The notes: generated by a model from the letters alone, not told the origin. A DNA stretch of 64,000 nt from Allobosea sp. 117 (GCF_000702305.1 NZ_JNLC01000015.1:315125-379124); one strand, 5' to 3'; numbered from the stretch's first letter, positions 16,412 through 25,940 are shown. Numbers and translations: made by a program.

Positions 16412-18092
16412 CCATCATGTCCTTCCTGCGCACCACATTGGTCGGATAGCGCGACGACAGATTGGTCGTGTCGACGATGGAGGTCGCAACACCCTCTCCC
16501 TCCGCGATGATCGTCTCCCGCCTCGGAAATTCGAAGGTGTCGGGGCCGAACACGCCGCTTTTTCCGAAGTAGCCAGCCGCCCCATCGATGATGTTGGCGA
16601 AGGCAAGGAACACGTTGTTCTCGCCGGCGCGGGCACGGAAATGGTGCCAGTGATGGACGTCCGCTCCCGTCGGGATGGGGTAGTTCTGTGCGATCTGCGA
16701 GCCGTGATGCGGCGAGCTGAAGCGGCCGCGTATCGCGGCGGGACAGGCAATCACATCGCAGCCGCGCAACGAGAGAAGGCGTCCCGCTTCCGGGAACTGG
16801 GCATCATGGCCGATGAGCAGGCCCACCCGACCGATGCGGGTGTCAAATGTCTTCCAGGTTTCGCCGGGCGTGGCCCAATTGCTCTCACGGCTGTCGAGAT
16901 GAATCTTGCGGTAGCTGCCGACAATTCCCTCCGGTCCGGCCAGCACGGCGCTGTTGTAGCGTCGCTCGCCCTCCTGTTCGGCAAAGCCGGCGACGATGTA
17001 GAGCCCGAGCCTTGTGGCGATGGCGGCGAGCCGCGCGATGGCCGCGCTTGAAAGCGCTTCGGCCCGCGGCTCGTCGAGGCCGGTGACGGCGCGCTCGGGG
17101 AACACCACCATCTCCGCGCCCTGCTCGCGCCGGGCGGTCTCTGCCAGTTCCTCGATGCGGTCGAGATTGGCGGTGATGTCTCCCGTCGGTGCGAACTGTG
17201 CCACCGCGACCTTCGAGCAGCGGCCCTCAGGAAGGGGGCGGTGGCCGTAGAGTCCGAAGAAGTCGAGCGGATTCCAGGCATAGGTGGTGGTAGGCAGCTC
17301 CATGTAGAGCTCCGGCCGGCGCTGGGCGAATACCGGCTCGCCGAGCACCTGCCGCTCGCGGGCGCGCTCAAGATCGATCTCGGCATAGGCGACGCCGTCG
17401 CCGCGATCGATCACGGCGGCGATGCTCCCGTCCGGTTCGATCACGCAACTGCCGCCGGAAAACTGCACGGTGCGCTCCAGCCCCCAGCGATTGGCCTCGA
17501 TCAGGTAGCAGCTATTCTCGAAAGCACGGCTGATCCAGTAGGGCGCAGGGGTGCGCTCGGCCAGCCAGTTGGAGATGTGGCAGATGACATCCGCCCCGCC
17601 GAGCGCGCAGAGCCGCGCGGTCTCGATGAAATGGATGTCCATGCAGATCAGCAGTGCGATGCGCCCGATCGGCGTCTCGAACACCTGATGGCCGAGATTG
17701 CCGGGCGCCGACCATTTCGGCTCGGAGATATAGGGGTGGGTCTTGCGGTGGGTGCCGACCACGCCTTCGGGGCCAACCAGCACTGCTGAATTGTAATAGA
17801 GGCCGCTTGCCGCATCGACTTCCGGCAGGCCGACCACGATGTAGCAGTCATGCGCGCGCGCCAGCGCCTGGAAGCGCTCCGTGGTCGGGCCGGGAACGGT
17901 CTCGACGAACGGCCCCACCTCCTCGCGGTCGAACCAGCAATAGCCGGTGGTACCCATTTCCGGAGTGACGATCAGCCGAGCGCCGGCCTGGGCAGCTTCG
18001 CCGCACAGCTCGGTGAGGCGCGCGATATTGCGCTCCTTCTCGAACATGGTCGGCTCGAATTGCACGGTGGCGACCTTGATGGAGCTCTGCAT
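16365..18092 (-). CDS. Tandem carbon-nitrogen hydrolase (two nitrilase domains, second lacking catalytic Cys)
   Basis: The 575-residue cytoplasmic protein is two nitrilase-superfamily domains in one chain. Domain 1 (about 5-265) keeps the catalytic triad Glu45 (TPEMGTTG), Lys117 (HRKTHPY) and Cys150 (LLICMD). Domain 2 (about 292-565) has Glu333 (FPERAVTG) and Lys396 (YRKIHLD), but the Cys position reads LLIGHD, with Gly428 in its place, so it is probably not catalytic. Nitrilase-family members hydrolyse amides, nitriles or carbamoyl compounds. It is the last gene of the amiC-amiR-transporter operon, separated from the formamidase-like gene by a hairpin. The single chain may mimic a homodimer with one active site. 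Confidence 0.9.
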   Translation of the reverse strand: MQSSIKVATVQFEPTMFEKERNIARLTELCGEAAQAGARLIVTPEMGTTGYCWFDREEVGPFVETVPGPTTERFQALARAHDCYIVVGLPEVDAASGLYYNSAVLVGPEGVVGTHRKTHPYISEPKWSAPGNLGHQVFETPIGRIALLICMDIHFIETARLCALGGADVICHISNWLAERTPAPYWISRAFENSCYLIEANRWGLERTVQFSGGSCVIEPDGSIAAVIDRGDGVAYAEIDLERARERQVLGEPVFAQRRPELYMELPTTTYAWNPLDFFGLYGHRPLPEGRCSKVAVAQFAPTGDITANLDRIEELAETARREQGAEMVVFPERAVTGLDEPRAEALSSAAIARLAAIATRLGLYIVAGFAEQEGERRYNSAVLAGPEGIVGSYRKIHLDSRESNWATPGETWKTFDTRIGRVGLLIGHDAQFPEAGRLLSLRGCDVIACPAAIRGRFSSPHHGSQIAQNYPIPTGADVHHWHHFRARAGENNVFLAFANIIDGAAGYFGKSGVFGPDTFEFPRRETIIAEGEGVATSIVDTTNLSSRYPTNVVRRKDMMVMRLPHHYEALVRRG

Positions 18093-18151
18093 GGCGTTTC
18101 TCCGGAAAAGGTGTAAGCAGCCGCCCTCCCGAAACGGCCGTCAGGCCGTAT

Positions 18152-18187
18152 CCGGGATCGCCCGGGCAATCTGGCGAGCGATCCCGG
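18152..18187 (-). repeat. 10-bp inverted repeat between the formamidase and nitrilase genes
   Basis: CCGGGATCGC (18152-18161) is perfectly complementary to 18178-18187 around a 16-base spacer. It fills the 134-base gap inside the operon and has no T-tract. It may be an extragenic palindrome that modulates mRNA decay. Confidence 0.6.
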
Positions 18188-18226
18188 CTCGCGCCGCGCG
18201 CGCGTTGGGGATGACGGCAAGCAGGT

Positions 18227-19216
18227 TCAGCCGAGGTAGCTCTTCAGAATCGAGGCGCCCATCGTGTATTTGGGGTCGACGATGTTGCCGAGCCTCACGC
18301 GCCCGCACTGGGTGAGCAGCATATAGGCCTCGATCTCATCGAAGCCGTAATCGGCGGCCATCCAGCGGATGAGGTCGCGATAGGCCATGCGCGTGGCATC
18401 CTCCATCGGGCGGGTGGAGCCGATGGACATGATGAAGTCCTTGGTCTCCAGCCGCGGCGTGTGCACCGGCCAGCCCTTGATGAGATCGATCTGGACCGTG
18501 GTGACGGTCGGATGCTCCAGGGCGACACCGCACAGCTCGCCGTCGCCCTGGGTGGCGTGGCAGTCGCCGAGATAGAGCAGACCGCCCTTAGTGTTCACCG
18601 GCAGGTAGATGACCGCGTCGACGCCGACATCGGGCAGGTCCATGTTGCCGCCGTAATAGTCCGGCTGCAGCGAGGTGATCGCCTCGATCTCCGGCGAGGT
18701 GCCGATGGTGCCGATGAAGGGCACATAGGGCAGGGTGATCTTCTCGTTCCACTTGGTACCGGTCTCGGCGGTAACGTGAAGCTTCTTCACGCGGACCGGC
18801 AGCGGCGCGTTGAGCATCGCCGTGTCCTTGGTCGGCACAAGCCCGCCGAAGTCGGGCATGATCAAGGTGGTGCCACGCGGCTGCTCGCCGCGCGGCACGA
18901 TGCTCTTGATATAGACGGCGAGTGTGTCGCCCTTCTCGGCGCCGTTCACGAAGATCGGCCCGTTTTGCGGGTTGAGATAGGGGAAGTTCAGGATTTCCAG
19001 CGGGTTGTCGGTCTCGCTCTTGATCTTTCCCTCGAAAGCGTCATGCGTCTCGGCGGCAACCACCGCGCCGGGGTCCACCCTCAGCACCGGCTCCACATAG
19101 GGGCCGTAGACATAGTGATACGTCCCCTGCTCCGCCTCGGTGAGGCTGTGGGATGTGCCCGCCTGGCCCTTGGCGAGGCCTTTGCGAGCCATGATGGAGT
19201 TTTCGAGCCAGGACAT
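18227..19216 (-). CDS. Acetamidase/formamidase family protein
   Basis: The 329-residue protein is of the FmdA/AmdA family, with YGPYVEPVLRVDPGAVV near the start, DFGGLVPTKDTA in the middle and LYLGDCHATQGDGELCGVALE, the most recognisable block. Members hydrolyse formamide or acetamide to ammonia and the acid. AAGGAG precedes the ATG at 19216. It lies 42 bases after the UrtE-like gene, in the same minus-strand operon. It is shorter than the roughly 400-residue classical formamidases and may act on another amide. Confidence 0.88.
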   Translation of the reverse strand: MSWLENSIMARKGLAKGQAGTSHSLTEAEQGTYHYVYGPYVEPVLRVDPGAVVAAETHDAFEGKIKSETDNPLEILNFPYLNPQNGPIFVNGAEKGDTLAVYIKSIVPRGEQPRGTTLIMPDFGGLVPTKDTAMLNAPLPVRVKKLHVTAETGTKWNEKITLPYVPFIGTIGTSPEIEAITSLQPDYYGGNMDLPDVGVDAVIYLPVNTKGGLLYLGDCHATQGDGELCGVALEHPTVTTVQIDLIKGWPVHTPRLETKDFIMSIGSTRPMEDATRMAYRDLIRWMAADYGFDEIEAYMLLTQCGRVRLGNIVDPKYTMGASILKSYLG

Positions 19217-19258
19217 GGTGTTCTCCTTAGCTGGCTATCTTGAAGCGGTGGATCTCGG

Positions 19259-19972
19259 TCAGACGGCGAGGTGGCGGCGCATGGCTTCGCCATCGGCGAG
19301 CGCGTCGCGGTCGAGCTCAGCGACGATCCGGCCCTTGTCCATGACGTAGCAGCGCTGGGCCATCGCCCGGATCATGTCGATGTTTTGCTCGACGAGAACG
19401 ACCGTGACGCCGGTGTCCTTGTTGAGCTGGACCATGATGCGGGCGATGTCCTGCACGATGTTGGGCTGGATGCCTTCGGAAGGCTCGTCGAGCAGAATGA
19501 GTTGCGGATTGGCGACCAGCACGCGGCCGATGGCGAGCTGCTGCTGCTGGCCGCCCGACATGGTGCCGGCGCGCTGCGACCAGCGCTCTTGCAGTATCGG
19601 GAAGTAGCCGAGCACCCGCGAGCGGTCGCCCGGCGAGACGCCGCCCTGGCGCATGCCCCCCACCGCGATGTTCTCGCCGACCGAAAGCCGCGGAAACACG
19701 TCGCGGCCCTGCGGCACATAGCCGATGCCGAGCCGCGCCCGCCTGAAGGCGGAAAGCTGTTCCACGCGCTGATCCCGATAGATGATCGAGCCATCCATGG
19801 TCGGCACGAGGCCGATGAGGCTTTTCATCAGCGTCGACTTGCCGACGCCGTTGCGGCCGATCACCGCGACGATCTCGCCTTCGCGCACTTCAAGGTCCAG
19901 CCCCTGCAGCACCGGCTTGCCGCCATAGCCGGCACGCAGGCTGAGGGTCGAGAGCATGACTTCCCTACGCAT
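19259..19972 (-). CDS. Urea/amide-type ABC transporter ATPase (UrtE/LivF-like)
   Basis: The protein of about 237 residues from ATG 19972 (alternative 19957) has Walker A GRNGVGKST, signature MSGGQQQQ, Walker B LILLDEP followed by SEGIQPN, a combination characteristic of UrtE/LivF ATPases. It overlaps the UrtD-like gene by eight bases. Together with UrtD it powers the two-permease channel. UrtE/LivF naming reflects family; ligand specificity is set by the binding protein. Confidence 0.9.
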   Translation of the reverse strand: MRREVMLSTLSLRAGYGGKPVLQGLDLEVREGEIVAVIGRNGVGKSTLMKSLIGLVPTMDGSIIYRDQRVEQLSAFRRARLGIGYVPQGRDVFPRLSVGENIAVGGMRQGGVSPGDRSRVLGYFPILQERWSQRAGTMSGGQQQQLAIGRVLVANPQLILLDEPSEGIQPNIVQDIARIMVQLNKDTGVTVVLVEQNIDMIRAMAQRCYVMDKGRIVAELDRDALADGEAMRRHLAV

Positions 19973-20720
19973 GGACGCCCCCCGGCTGTTCGTGAGCGGT
20001 GGCATGGGCCGTCGACTGGCCGAGATAGATCGCGGCGACGCGCTCGTCAGCGACGATGTCGTCGATCGACCCCTGCGCGAACACCCCGCCGAGGTGCAGC
20101 ACTGTCACCTGGTCGGCGACCTGCCGCACGAAGGCCATGTCGTGCTCGACCGCGAGCACCGTCATCCCCTCGGCGTTGAGACGCTTGACCATCTCACCGG
20201 TGGCGTGGGTCTCCTCCGGCGACATGCCGGCGGTCGGCTCGTCGAGCAGCAGCAGGCGCGGCTTGAGACTGATCGCCATGCCGATCTCCAGCCACTGCTT
20301 CTGGCCATGGCTGAGATTGCCGGCGAGGCGCTCGGCGTCCACCGACAAATTGAGGAAATCGAGCAGCCTGCCGATCTCATCGCCGAGCGTCGCCGGCTCA
20401 TAGTGGTGCTGCATCGCGATTTCGAGATTCTGGCGCACGCTCAGCGCCTTGAAGATGCCCGGCACCTGGAATTTCACGCTCATGCCGCGGCGGATGCGCT
20501 GGAACGGCTTGAGCGCGGTGATGTCCTCGCCGCCGAACAGGATGGAACCCGAGCTCGGCAGGTGCTCGCCAAGGATCAGACGGAACAGCGTCGACTTGCC
20601 GGCGCCGTTCGGGCCGATGAGGCAGTGCACCTCGCCGGTCTTCAGCACGAGGTCGACATTGTTGGTGACGTGGAGGCCGCCGAAACGCTTGTTCAGCGCG
20701 CGGGTTTCGAGAAGCGGCAT
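19965..20720 (-). CDS. Urea/amide-type ABC transporter ATPase (UrtD/LivG-like)
   Basis: The 251-residue ATPase starts [15 protein letters not shown] and has Walker [10 protein letters not shown], the LivG/UrtD-type signature LSHGQKQ, Walker [11 protein letters not shown] and H-loop VEHD. The start ATG shares one base with the preceding permease stop (TGATG). A longer in-frame extension upstream lies antisense-like inside the permease gene and is not coding. Confidence 0.9.
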   Translation of the reverse strand: MPLLETRALNKRFGGLHVTNNVDLVLKTGEVHCLIGPNGAGKSTLFRLILGEHLPSSGSILFGGEDITALKPFQRIRRGMSVKFQVPGIFKALSVRQNLEIAMQHHYEPATLGDEIGRLLDFLNLSVDAERLAGNLSHGQKQWLEIGMAISLKPRLLLLDEPTAGMSPEETHATGEMVKRLNAEGMTVLAVEHDMAFVRQVADQVTVLHLGGVFAQGSIDDIVADERVAAIYLGQSTAHATAHEQPGGVHA

Positions 20721-21784
20721 CACGCGTCCCCCGGCTGGCGTTTGGCGAAGGGGCGGGCGATGAGGCGGGCGAGCGCGAGGATGAGGCCGCTCGGCGCCAG
20801 CAGCACAGTGAGCACCAGCATCGCGCCCATCACTACCAGCGCATACTGGCTGCCATAGATGGTCAGCGCCTGGAACACCGCGAGCACTGTGAGGGTGCCG
20901 ATCAGCGTCGTCGTCAAATCGGAGCGTCCGCCGACGGCGACCCACACGATGGGAAGCGCGGCGGCGGTCATGCCCATGCTGGAGGGCGTGATGTACTGCC
21001 CCCAGCTCGTGTAGAGCACGCCCGACAGGCCGGCGAGCGCGGCGCCGATGACGAAGGTGCCGAGCTGGTACTTGCGGATGTCGTAGCCGAGCATCTCGGC
21101 GCGCTCGGGATTCTCGCGAATGGCGACGAGCACGTTGCCGAAGGGCGAATTCACCAGGATGCGCAAGGCCAGATAGACTACGACCAGCAGCCCGAGCACG
21201 ACGTAGTAGAGCTGGACGTCGGGGAACAGCACGATGTCGCCGCCGGGCCAGGGTATGGTCAACGGCGGCATGTTGCTCATGCCGTTGAAGCCGTTGAGCC
21301 GGGCCGATCCGATGCGCCATTCCGGGCCGGCGGTCTGCGCCATGAAGCGCTCCAGCACCAGCGTCACCGACAGGGTGACGATGCCGAGAAACACGCCGGA
21401 GATGCGGCCGAAGAACAGGAAGTAGCCGAGCAGCGCCGCGAACAGCGCGGCGAGAGCCATGGCCAGCACCAGCGCCACGAAAGTGAAGCCATAGGCGGCG
21501 CCGAAATTGATGGTGAGGATGCCGTAGCCGTAGCCGGCGATGCCGAAGAACGCCGTTTGGCCGAAGCTGAGCGAGCCGCCATAGCCCCAGATGAGGCAGA
21601 GGCCGAGCGCCATGAAGATCCAGGTGAAGAAATACACCGTGTTGCCGACCGTGTAGCCATCCGAGAGCAGCGGATAGGCGCAGGCGCCGACAAGCACGAC
21701 GAGGAAGCCAACCCAGAAGAATGGGCCGCGGCCCAGCGTCTGCGGACCCTCCAGGCGGCGGAAGATGCGGGTGAGTGCGTTCAT
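20720..21784 (-). CDS. Urea/amide-type ABC transporter permease (UrtC/LivM-like)
   Basis: The 354-residue membrane protein has around ten hydrophobic segments. Family segments include SFGQTAFFGIAGY and VLVAIRENPERAEMLGYD, the conserved LivM/UrtC loop. It forms the channel with the LivH-type permease encoded 22 bases upstream. Confidence 0.92.
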   Translation of the reverse strand: MNALTRIFRRLEGPQTLGRGPFFWVGFLVVLVGACAYPLLSDGYTVGNTVYFFTWIFMALGLCLIWGYGGSLSFGQTAFFGIAGYGYGILTINFGAAYGFTFVALVLAMALAALFAALLGYFLFFGRISGVFLGIVTLSVTLVLERFMAQTAGPEWRIGSARLNGFNGMSNMPPLTIPWPGGDIVLFPDVQLYYVVLGLLVVVYLALRILVNSPFGNVLVAIRENPERAEMLGYDIRKYQLGTFVIGAALAGLSGVLYTSWGQYITPSSMGMTAAALPIVWVAVGGRSDLTTTLIGTLTVLAVFQALTIYGSQYALVVMGAMLVLTVLLAPSGLILALARLIARPFAKRQPGDA

Positions 21785-21806
21785 TGTGAGGTTCTCATCT
21801 CGCGGA

Positions 21807-22679
21807 TCAGACGCGCTCGCGCAGGAGGAAGCCGGAAATGCCGCGCGGCAGGACGCGGATGACGATGATGACGGCGATCAGCAGGCCAATCTGGCCGGCA
21901 AGCTGGCCGTACCAGGAGGTCATGGCCGCCTTCACCACGGCGAGCACCGCTGCCGCCGGCGCTGTCCCGAGAAAGACGTCGGCGCCGCCGACCACCACCG
22001 TCACGAAAGCTTCCATGATGAAGGTGGTGCCCATGGTCGGCACCAGCGTCATGGTCGGGGCGTAGAGGCCGCCGGCCAGCCCCGCGAGCCCGGCCCCCAG
22101 CGCGAAGGTGAGGCTGTAGACGAGCCGCGTATCGACGCCGAGCGCGGCCGCCATGTGCGGCACCTGGATGGTGGCGCGGGCCATGACGCCGAAGCGGGTC
22201 CAGTTGAACAGGGCATAGAGCCCCGCCAGCACCACTACGGCCATGACGAACAGCACGAGCCGGTAGACGGAATAGGAATAGGCGCCGATCTGGAAGCTAC
22301 CGAACGGCGTGCCGACGCCGGCCATGGTGGAGCCGAGCAGGATCAGTGTGCCCTGCGTGCCGATGAGGCTCAACCCCCAGGTGGCGACGATGGTGTCGAG
22401 CGGTCGCTCATAGAGGTGGCGGATCACGAGGATCTCCACCAGCGCGCCGACAAGCCCCGAGACGACCGCACCGATCGCGATGGCAAGGGGCAGCGGCAGG
22501 CCCGCATGGGCGGCGGAAACCGTCACATAGGCCCCGCACATGATGAATTCGCCATGAGCGAGGTTGATCACCCCCATCATGCCGAAGATGACCGCGAGTC
22601 CACAGGCGGACAGCACCAGGAAGGCGAAAGCGTCGCCGAACTGGTAGAGTGCGGAGAAGGCAAGTGTTCCGACATCCAT
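21807..22679 (-). CDS. Urea/amide-type ABC transporter permease (UrtB/LivH-like)
   Basis: The 290-residue permease contains the LivH-type block MGVINLAHGEFIMCGAY, the P-loop-like VVGGADVFLGT, and multiple membrane segments. The ATG at 22679 follows a 137-base spacer that holds two perfect 11-bp hairpins after the binding-protein gene. This spacing probably sets a lower level for permease than for binding protein. Confidence 0.92.
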   Translation of the reverse strand: MDVGTLAFSALYQFGDAFAFLVLSACGLAVIFGMMGVINLAHGEFIMCGAYVTVSAAHAGLPLPLAIAIGAVVSGLVGALVEILVIRHLYERPLDTIVATWGLSLIGTQGTLILLGSTMAGVGTPFGSFQIGAYSYSVYRLVLFVMAVVVLAGLYALFNWTRFGVMARATIQVPHMAAALGVDTRLVYSLTFALGAGLAGLAGGLYAPTMTLVPTMGTTFIMEAFVTVVVGGADVFLGTAPAAAVLAVVKAAMTSWYGQLAGQIGLLIAVIIVIRVLPRGISGFLLRERV

Positions 22680-22710
22680 CGGCGACGATCCGTGCGTTCA
22701 ACTGGGAAGG

Positions 22711-22782
22711 GTTGCCCCGGCACTCGAGGGGGGCCCGGCCGGGGCAACGCTCTGGGATGCCGCCCTGGGCCGGCGGCATCCC
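22711..22782 (-). repeat. Two tandem 11-bp perfect hairpins between binding-protein and permease genes
   Basis: GTTGCCCCGGC (22711-22721) pairs with 22738-22748, and GGGATGCCGCC (22754-22764) pairs with 22772-22782, both without mismatch. Neither is followed by a T-run on the minus strand. They are likely 3'-protecting or attenuating structures for the binding-protein message. Confidence 0.75.
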
Positions 22783-22816
22783 GTTCGGCCGCCAGCTTTC
22801 GCGGGCGGCGCGCCGG

Positions 22817-24055
22817 TCACGGCTTCGGCGGCGGGTTCGAGGGCGTGTACTGCGCGCTCGGATCGCTCTTGGTCAGGTCGCAGCCGGCCTCGCCGAGCCA
22901 GTAGGGCTTGATGTCCTGCCAGACCTTCGGGAAGGAGATCGAGTGATCCGCGCCGACCTTCGCCAGATAGATGGTGTGGGACATGTGCTGGCTCTTCGGA
23001 TCGAGGCAGACCTTGCCCTCAGGCGCGTCCATGCACACGTCGCCCTTGGCGATCTCCTTGCGCAGGTCGTCGCGCTTGGTCGACTTCGCCCGCTCGACCA
23101 TCTGCTTGTAGAGATAGACCGCAAGATAGGAGTTCTCGGCCTCCTGGTTCACATAGGGCTCGTTCGGGAACTTCGCCTTGAACTTCTCGAAGAACGCCTT
23201 GGAGGCCGGGCTGTCGATCTCCTCGATGTAGTTCGTGGTGACGTACATGTCCTTCAGCGATGGCGGCTTGAAGCGCTTGTGCTCATAGCCCTGGCCGACA
23301 TTGACCGAGGAGGCCATCGGCAGGTTCACGCTGGCGGCGGCGGCCTGCTCGTAATAGGAGGCCTGGGCGGTGCCGACGAGAAGGGTCACCACGAAGTCGG
23401 GCTTGGCCTTCTGGATGTTCTGGATGTTCTGCGAGAACTGGGAGACGCCGAGCGGGATGAAATCCTCGCCGACCATCTCGCCGCCGTTCTCCTTGACGAT
23501 GTTGCGCACCCACTCGGCCGAGATCTGGCCGAAATTGTAGTCCGCCGCGAGCGTGTAGACCTTCTTGCCGTACTTCTCCATCATCCACGGGATGAGGGTG
23601 GAGAACTGCTGCTCCGGAACCGCGCCAGTGACGATCATGTTGGCATCGCACACGCCGCCTTCGTACTGGTTGTTGTAGAAGGCGAGCCCATCGAACTGGT
23701 TGACGATCGGCCGGTAGGCCTCGCGCGAGGCCGAGGAGAATCCGGCGAACACGACGTCCACCTTGTCGCGCTGGAGCACGCGGCGCATGAACTCCTGGTA
23801 GCGCGTATTGTCGGACTGGGTGTCGTAGATGACGAGCTCGAGCGGGCGGCCATTGATGCCGCCGGCCTTGTTGATCTCGTCGGCGGCGAGCTGGATGGCG
23901 TGCAGCTTGCCGATGGTGGCCGCGGCGAAGTCGCCGGACTGATCCTCCAGGACGCCGAGCTTGATCGGATCGGCGGCATAGGCAGCCCCAGCACTGAGCA
24001 AAAGCGTCCCCGTGAGGGCTGCGGCACGCAGCCCCCGCAATATCTTCGCAGACAT
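22817..24055 (-). CDS. Urea/amide-type periplasmic binding protein (UrtA-like)
   Basis: The 412-residue protein has a Sec signal (MSAKILRGLRAAALTGTLLL, cleavage near AYA at residue 27) and a type I periplasmic-binding fold. DPIKLGVLEDQSGDF and the QYEGGVCDAN segment are typical of UrtA/FmdD amide- and urea-binding proteins. GAGGAG lies before the ATG. It follows the AmiR-like gene by 21 bases, so it is read from the same transcript as the sensor pair. Confidence 0.9.
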   Translation of the reverse strand: MSAKILRGLRAAALTGTLLLSAGAAYAADPIKLGVLEDQSGDFAAATIGKLHAIQLAADEINKAGGINGRPLELVIYDTQSDNTRYQEFMRRVLQRDKVDVVFAGFSSASREAYRPIVNQFDGLAFYNNQYEGGVCDANMIVTGAVPEQQFSTLIPWMMEKYGKKVYTLAADYNFGQISAEWVRNIVKENGGEMVGEDFIPLGVSQFSQNIQNIQKAKPDFVVTLLVGTAQASYYEQAAAASVNLPMASSVNVGQGYEHKRFKPPSLKDMYVTTNYIEEIDSPASKAFFEKFKAKFPNEPYVNQEAENSYLAVYLYKQMVERAKSTKRDDLRKEIAKGDVCMDAPEGKVCLDPKSQHMSHTIYLAKVGADHSISFPKVWQDIKPYWLGEAGCDLTKSDPSAQYTPSNPPPKP

Positions 24056-24076
24056 GTGGTCTTCTCCTCTGTGGTT

Positions 24077-24733
24077 TTATTTTCGGTCGACGCGCAGGTA
24101 CAGATCCCTTGCCGACGCCGGCCGCTCGGGCGCTTCCGCCCTCCTGACGAGATATTCCTCGCAGTATTCTTCAAGCCCCTGCCGGCGGCGCATGCTCTCG
24201 CGCCGGAGCCGGTCATAGGCCTCATCGTCATCGATGCCGGCGTGGTGCATCAGGTCGACGATCGCCTTAATGACCGCACGGCGCCCCCGACGACGACGCT
24301 CCATCCCTTCGAGGCGCGCCTTCAGGTCGCCGCGAAGCAGGAACTGGTTGATGCCAAGGAACAGCGCGGTATAGACCGCCGCCCCGTGAACCGGCTTTCG
24401 CAGAAAGGCCGTGGCACCGAGATTGATAAGATTTTTCAAACGGCTAGGCGCCTCGACGCCGACCAGGCCGATCACCGGGACCAGCGGCTGGCGGGAGACC
24501 TCCTCCACCTCCATGGCGAGCACCCCATCGAGATCTCCGTCGATGAAGACGATGTCGCTCTCGGGATTGAGCTCCGTCAAATCGAGCTGGGCCCGGCCTT
24601 CGACGATGGCCGGATAACCCACGCTCACGCCGAGCTTGGCCAGCGTGATCTCCAGCGCCTCCACGGCACCGGCCTGGTTCGTCACGACAAGAGCACGCGA
24701 ACCGTTGAAATTCTGGAGCAGCCGGGGAGCCAT
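24077..24733 (-). CDS. AmiR-like ANTAR-domain antiterminator
   Basis: The 218-residue protein has an N-terminal receiver-like domain (residues about 12-125) without a convincing phosphoacceptor pocket, as in AmiR, a coiled region near 130-145, and a C-terminal three-helix ANTAR RNA-binding domain (RAVIKAIVDLMHHAGIDDDEAYDRL in part). AmiR of Pseudomonas binds leader RNA and prevents terminator formation when released from AmiC. Its start codon overlaps the AmiC-like stop (TAATG), matching their expected stoichiometric complex. A terminator with an overlapping hairpin lies upstream of amiC. Confidence 0.85.
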   Translation of the reverse strand: MAPRLLQNFNGSRALVVTNQAGAVEALEITLAKLGVSVGYPAIVEGRAQLDLTELNPESDIVFIDGDLDGVLAMEVEEVSRQPLVPVIGLVGVEAPSRLKNLINLGATAFLRKPVHGAAVYTALFLGINQFLLRGDLKARLEGMERRRRGRRAVIKAIVDLMHHAGIDDDEAYDRLRRESMRRRQGLEEYCEEYLVRRAEAPERPASARDLYLRVDRK

Positions 24734-25887
24734 TACTTCACCACCCTCAGATTGGGGGAACGCGGGGACACCGCATAGCGGGGCGAAGATTGCACGAGAT
24801 AGGGATCCGGCTTCACCGGAGCGCCCTCTTCCATCAGCACGTCATAGCGGGCCTGGGCGGTCGAACGACCGATCCGCGGCGTCAGATAGGCGTGAAGGGT
24901 CGAAGGATCGAGCCACACATCGCCTTGTGGAGCCTGCAGGCGCTGATGCACCGCCGCCTCCTTGACCGCTGCGACCTCGTCGGTGCCGGCGCGCTGCAAC
25001 GCGCCCAGCAGCAGCTTCACCGCATTGTAGGAGGCTTCGGCATCGGCCGATGTCGCCGGGCCATTCGGAAACGCTGCTTCGTAGGCACGGGTAAACACAC
25101 GGTTGGCGGGCAGGTCGAGCGAGGAAAAATAGACGCTCGAGGTGAGATGTCCGTCCACCGCCTCGGCACCGATCTCTTCCAGCTCCGGCTCGGAAAGAGT
25201 GCAGCTCGCCACCGGGATCTGCCGCGGCTGATCGATTCCGGCCGCCTTGCACGCAGCACGGAACCGGCGGAAGAACGCATAGGCGCTGTTACCAATCAGA
25301 TTATTGAAGACGACATCCGGTCTCTCCGCGAGAATGGCGTCGATCGACTGGTCGAACTCGGTATCGCCGATCGGGAAATAGCGCTCCGCAAGCACCTGCC
25401 CGCCGCGTGCGGTGATCGCCTCGCGGAAGATGCGGACATTCTCCCACGCCCATATGTAGTTTGATCCCACGCAATAGGCCCGAGAGCCAACGTGCCTCAG
25501 AAGATGATCAACCAGCGGAAGCACATGCTGATTCGGAGCGGCGCCGGTATAGACAACGTTGTTCGAGCTCTCGAACCCTTCATAATGAGACGGATACCAC
25601 AGAAGAGCGTCATATTTCTCGAAATACGGGATCACTTCCTTCCGGCTTGAGGATGTATAACAACCAACTACATGCCGAATACCCGAGTCGAGAAGCTCCT
25701 GCGTCAGGCTGGCGTAACGCGCGAGATTACCGCCCGGATTCACCACGACCGGCTCCAGCGAGATGCCGGCCATCGCCCAGGCTTCGCGGAAGGCGAGCAG
25801 AGCGCCGTTCACCATCGAGCCGGCCACCACACTGTAGGGGCCGTCCGTCGAGAACATCACGCCAACACGATAGTGCTTCGAGGCCAT
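24733..25887 (-). CDS. AmiC-like cytoplasmic amide sensor
   Basis: Starting at ATG 25887 (MASKHYRVGVMFSTDGPYS) the protein is 384 residues, about the length of Pseudomonas AmiC, and has no signal peptide, as expected for a cytoplasmic ligand-sensing negative regulator with a periplasmic-binding-protein fold. Typical blocks are YTSSSRKEVIPYFEKYDALLW, YPSHYEGFESSNNVVYTGAAP in pieces, and VKPDPYLVQ at the end. An upstream in-frame extension crosses the terminator and is not coding. AmiC holds AmiR until an amide binds. Confidence 0.88.
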   Translation of the reverse strand: MASKHYRVGVMFSTDGPYSVVAGSMVNGALLAFREAWAMAGISLEPVVVNPGGNLARYASLTQELLDSGIRHVVGCYTSSSRKEVIPYFEKYDALLWYPSHYEGFESSNNVVYTGAAPNQHVLPLVDHLLRHVGSRAYCVGSNYIWAWENVRIFREAITARGGQVLAERYFPIGDTEFDQSIDAILAERPDVVFNNLIGNSAYAFFRRFRAACKAAGIDQPRQIPVASCTLSEPELEEIGAEAVDGHLTSSVYFSSLDLPANRVFTRAYEAAFPNGPATSADAEASYNAVKLLLGALQRAGTDEVAAVKEAAVHQRLQAPQGDVWLDPSTLHAYLTPRIGRSTAQARYDVLMEEGAPVKPDPYLVQSSPRYAVSPRSPNLRVVK

Positions 25888-25903
25888 GCTCTTCAGGTCC
25901 ACC

Positions 25904-25940
25904 AAAACGAAAAACGCCCGCCGGCCGATAGGCCGTGGGC
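25904..25940 (-). terminator. Leader terminator upstream of amiC1
   Basis: Read on the minus strand, GCCCACGGCC, loop TATC, then GGCCGGCGGGC form a strong stem with a small internal loop, followed by TTTTTCGTTTT. It lies only 17 bases upstream of the AmiC-like start, with no gene before it on this strand, so it works as a leader attenuator for the whole operon. Confidence 0.85.

Noticed and set aside
19965..21320. Long N-terminal extension of the UrtD-like ATPase
   Set aside because: The extension overlaps the UrtC-like gene in another frame and has no membrane or nucleotide-binding motif; the ATG at 20720 gives the normal family length.
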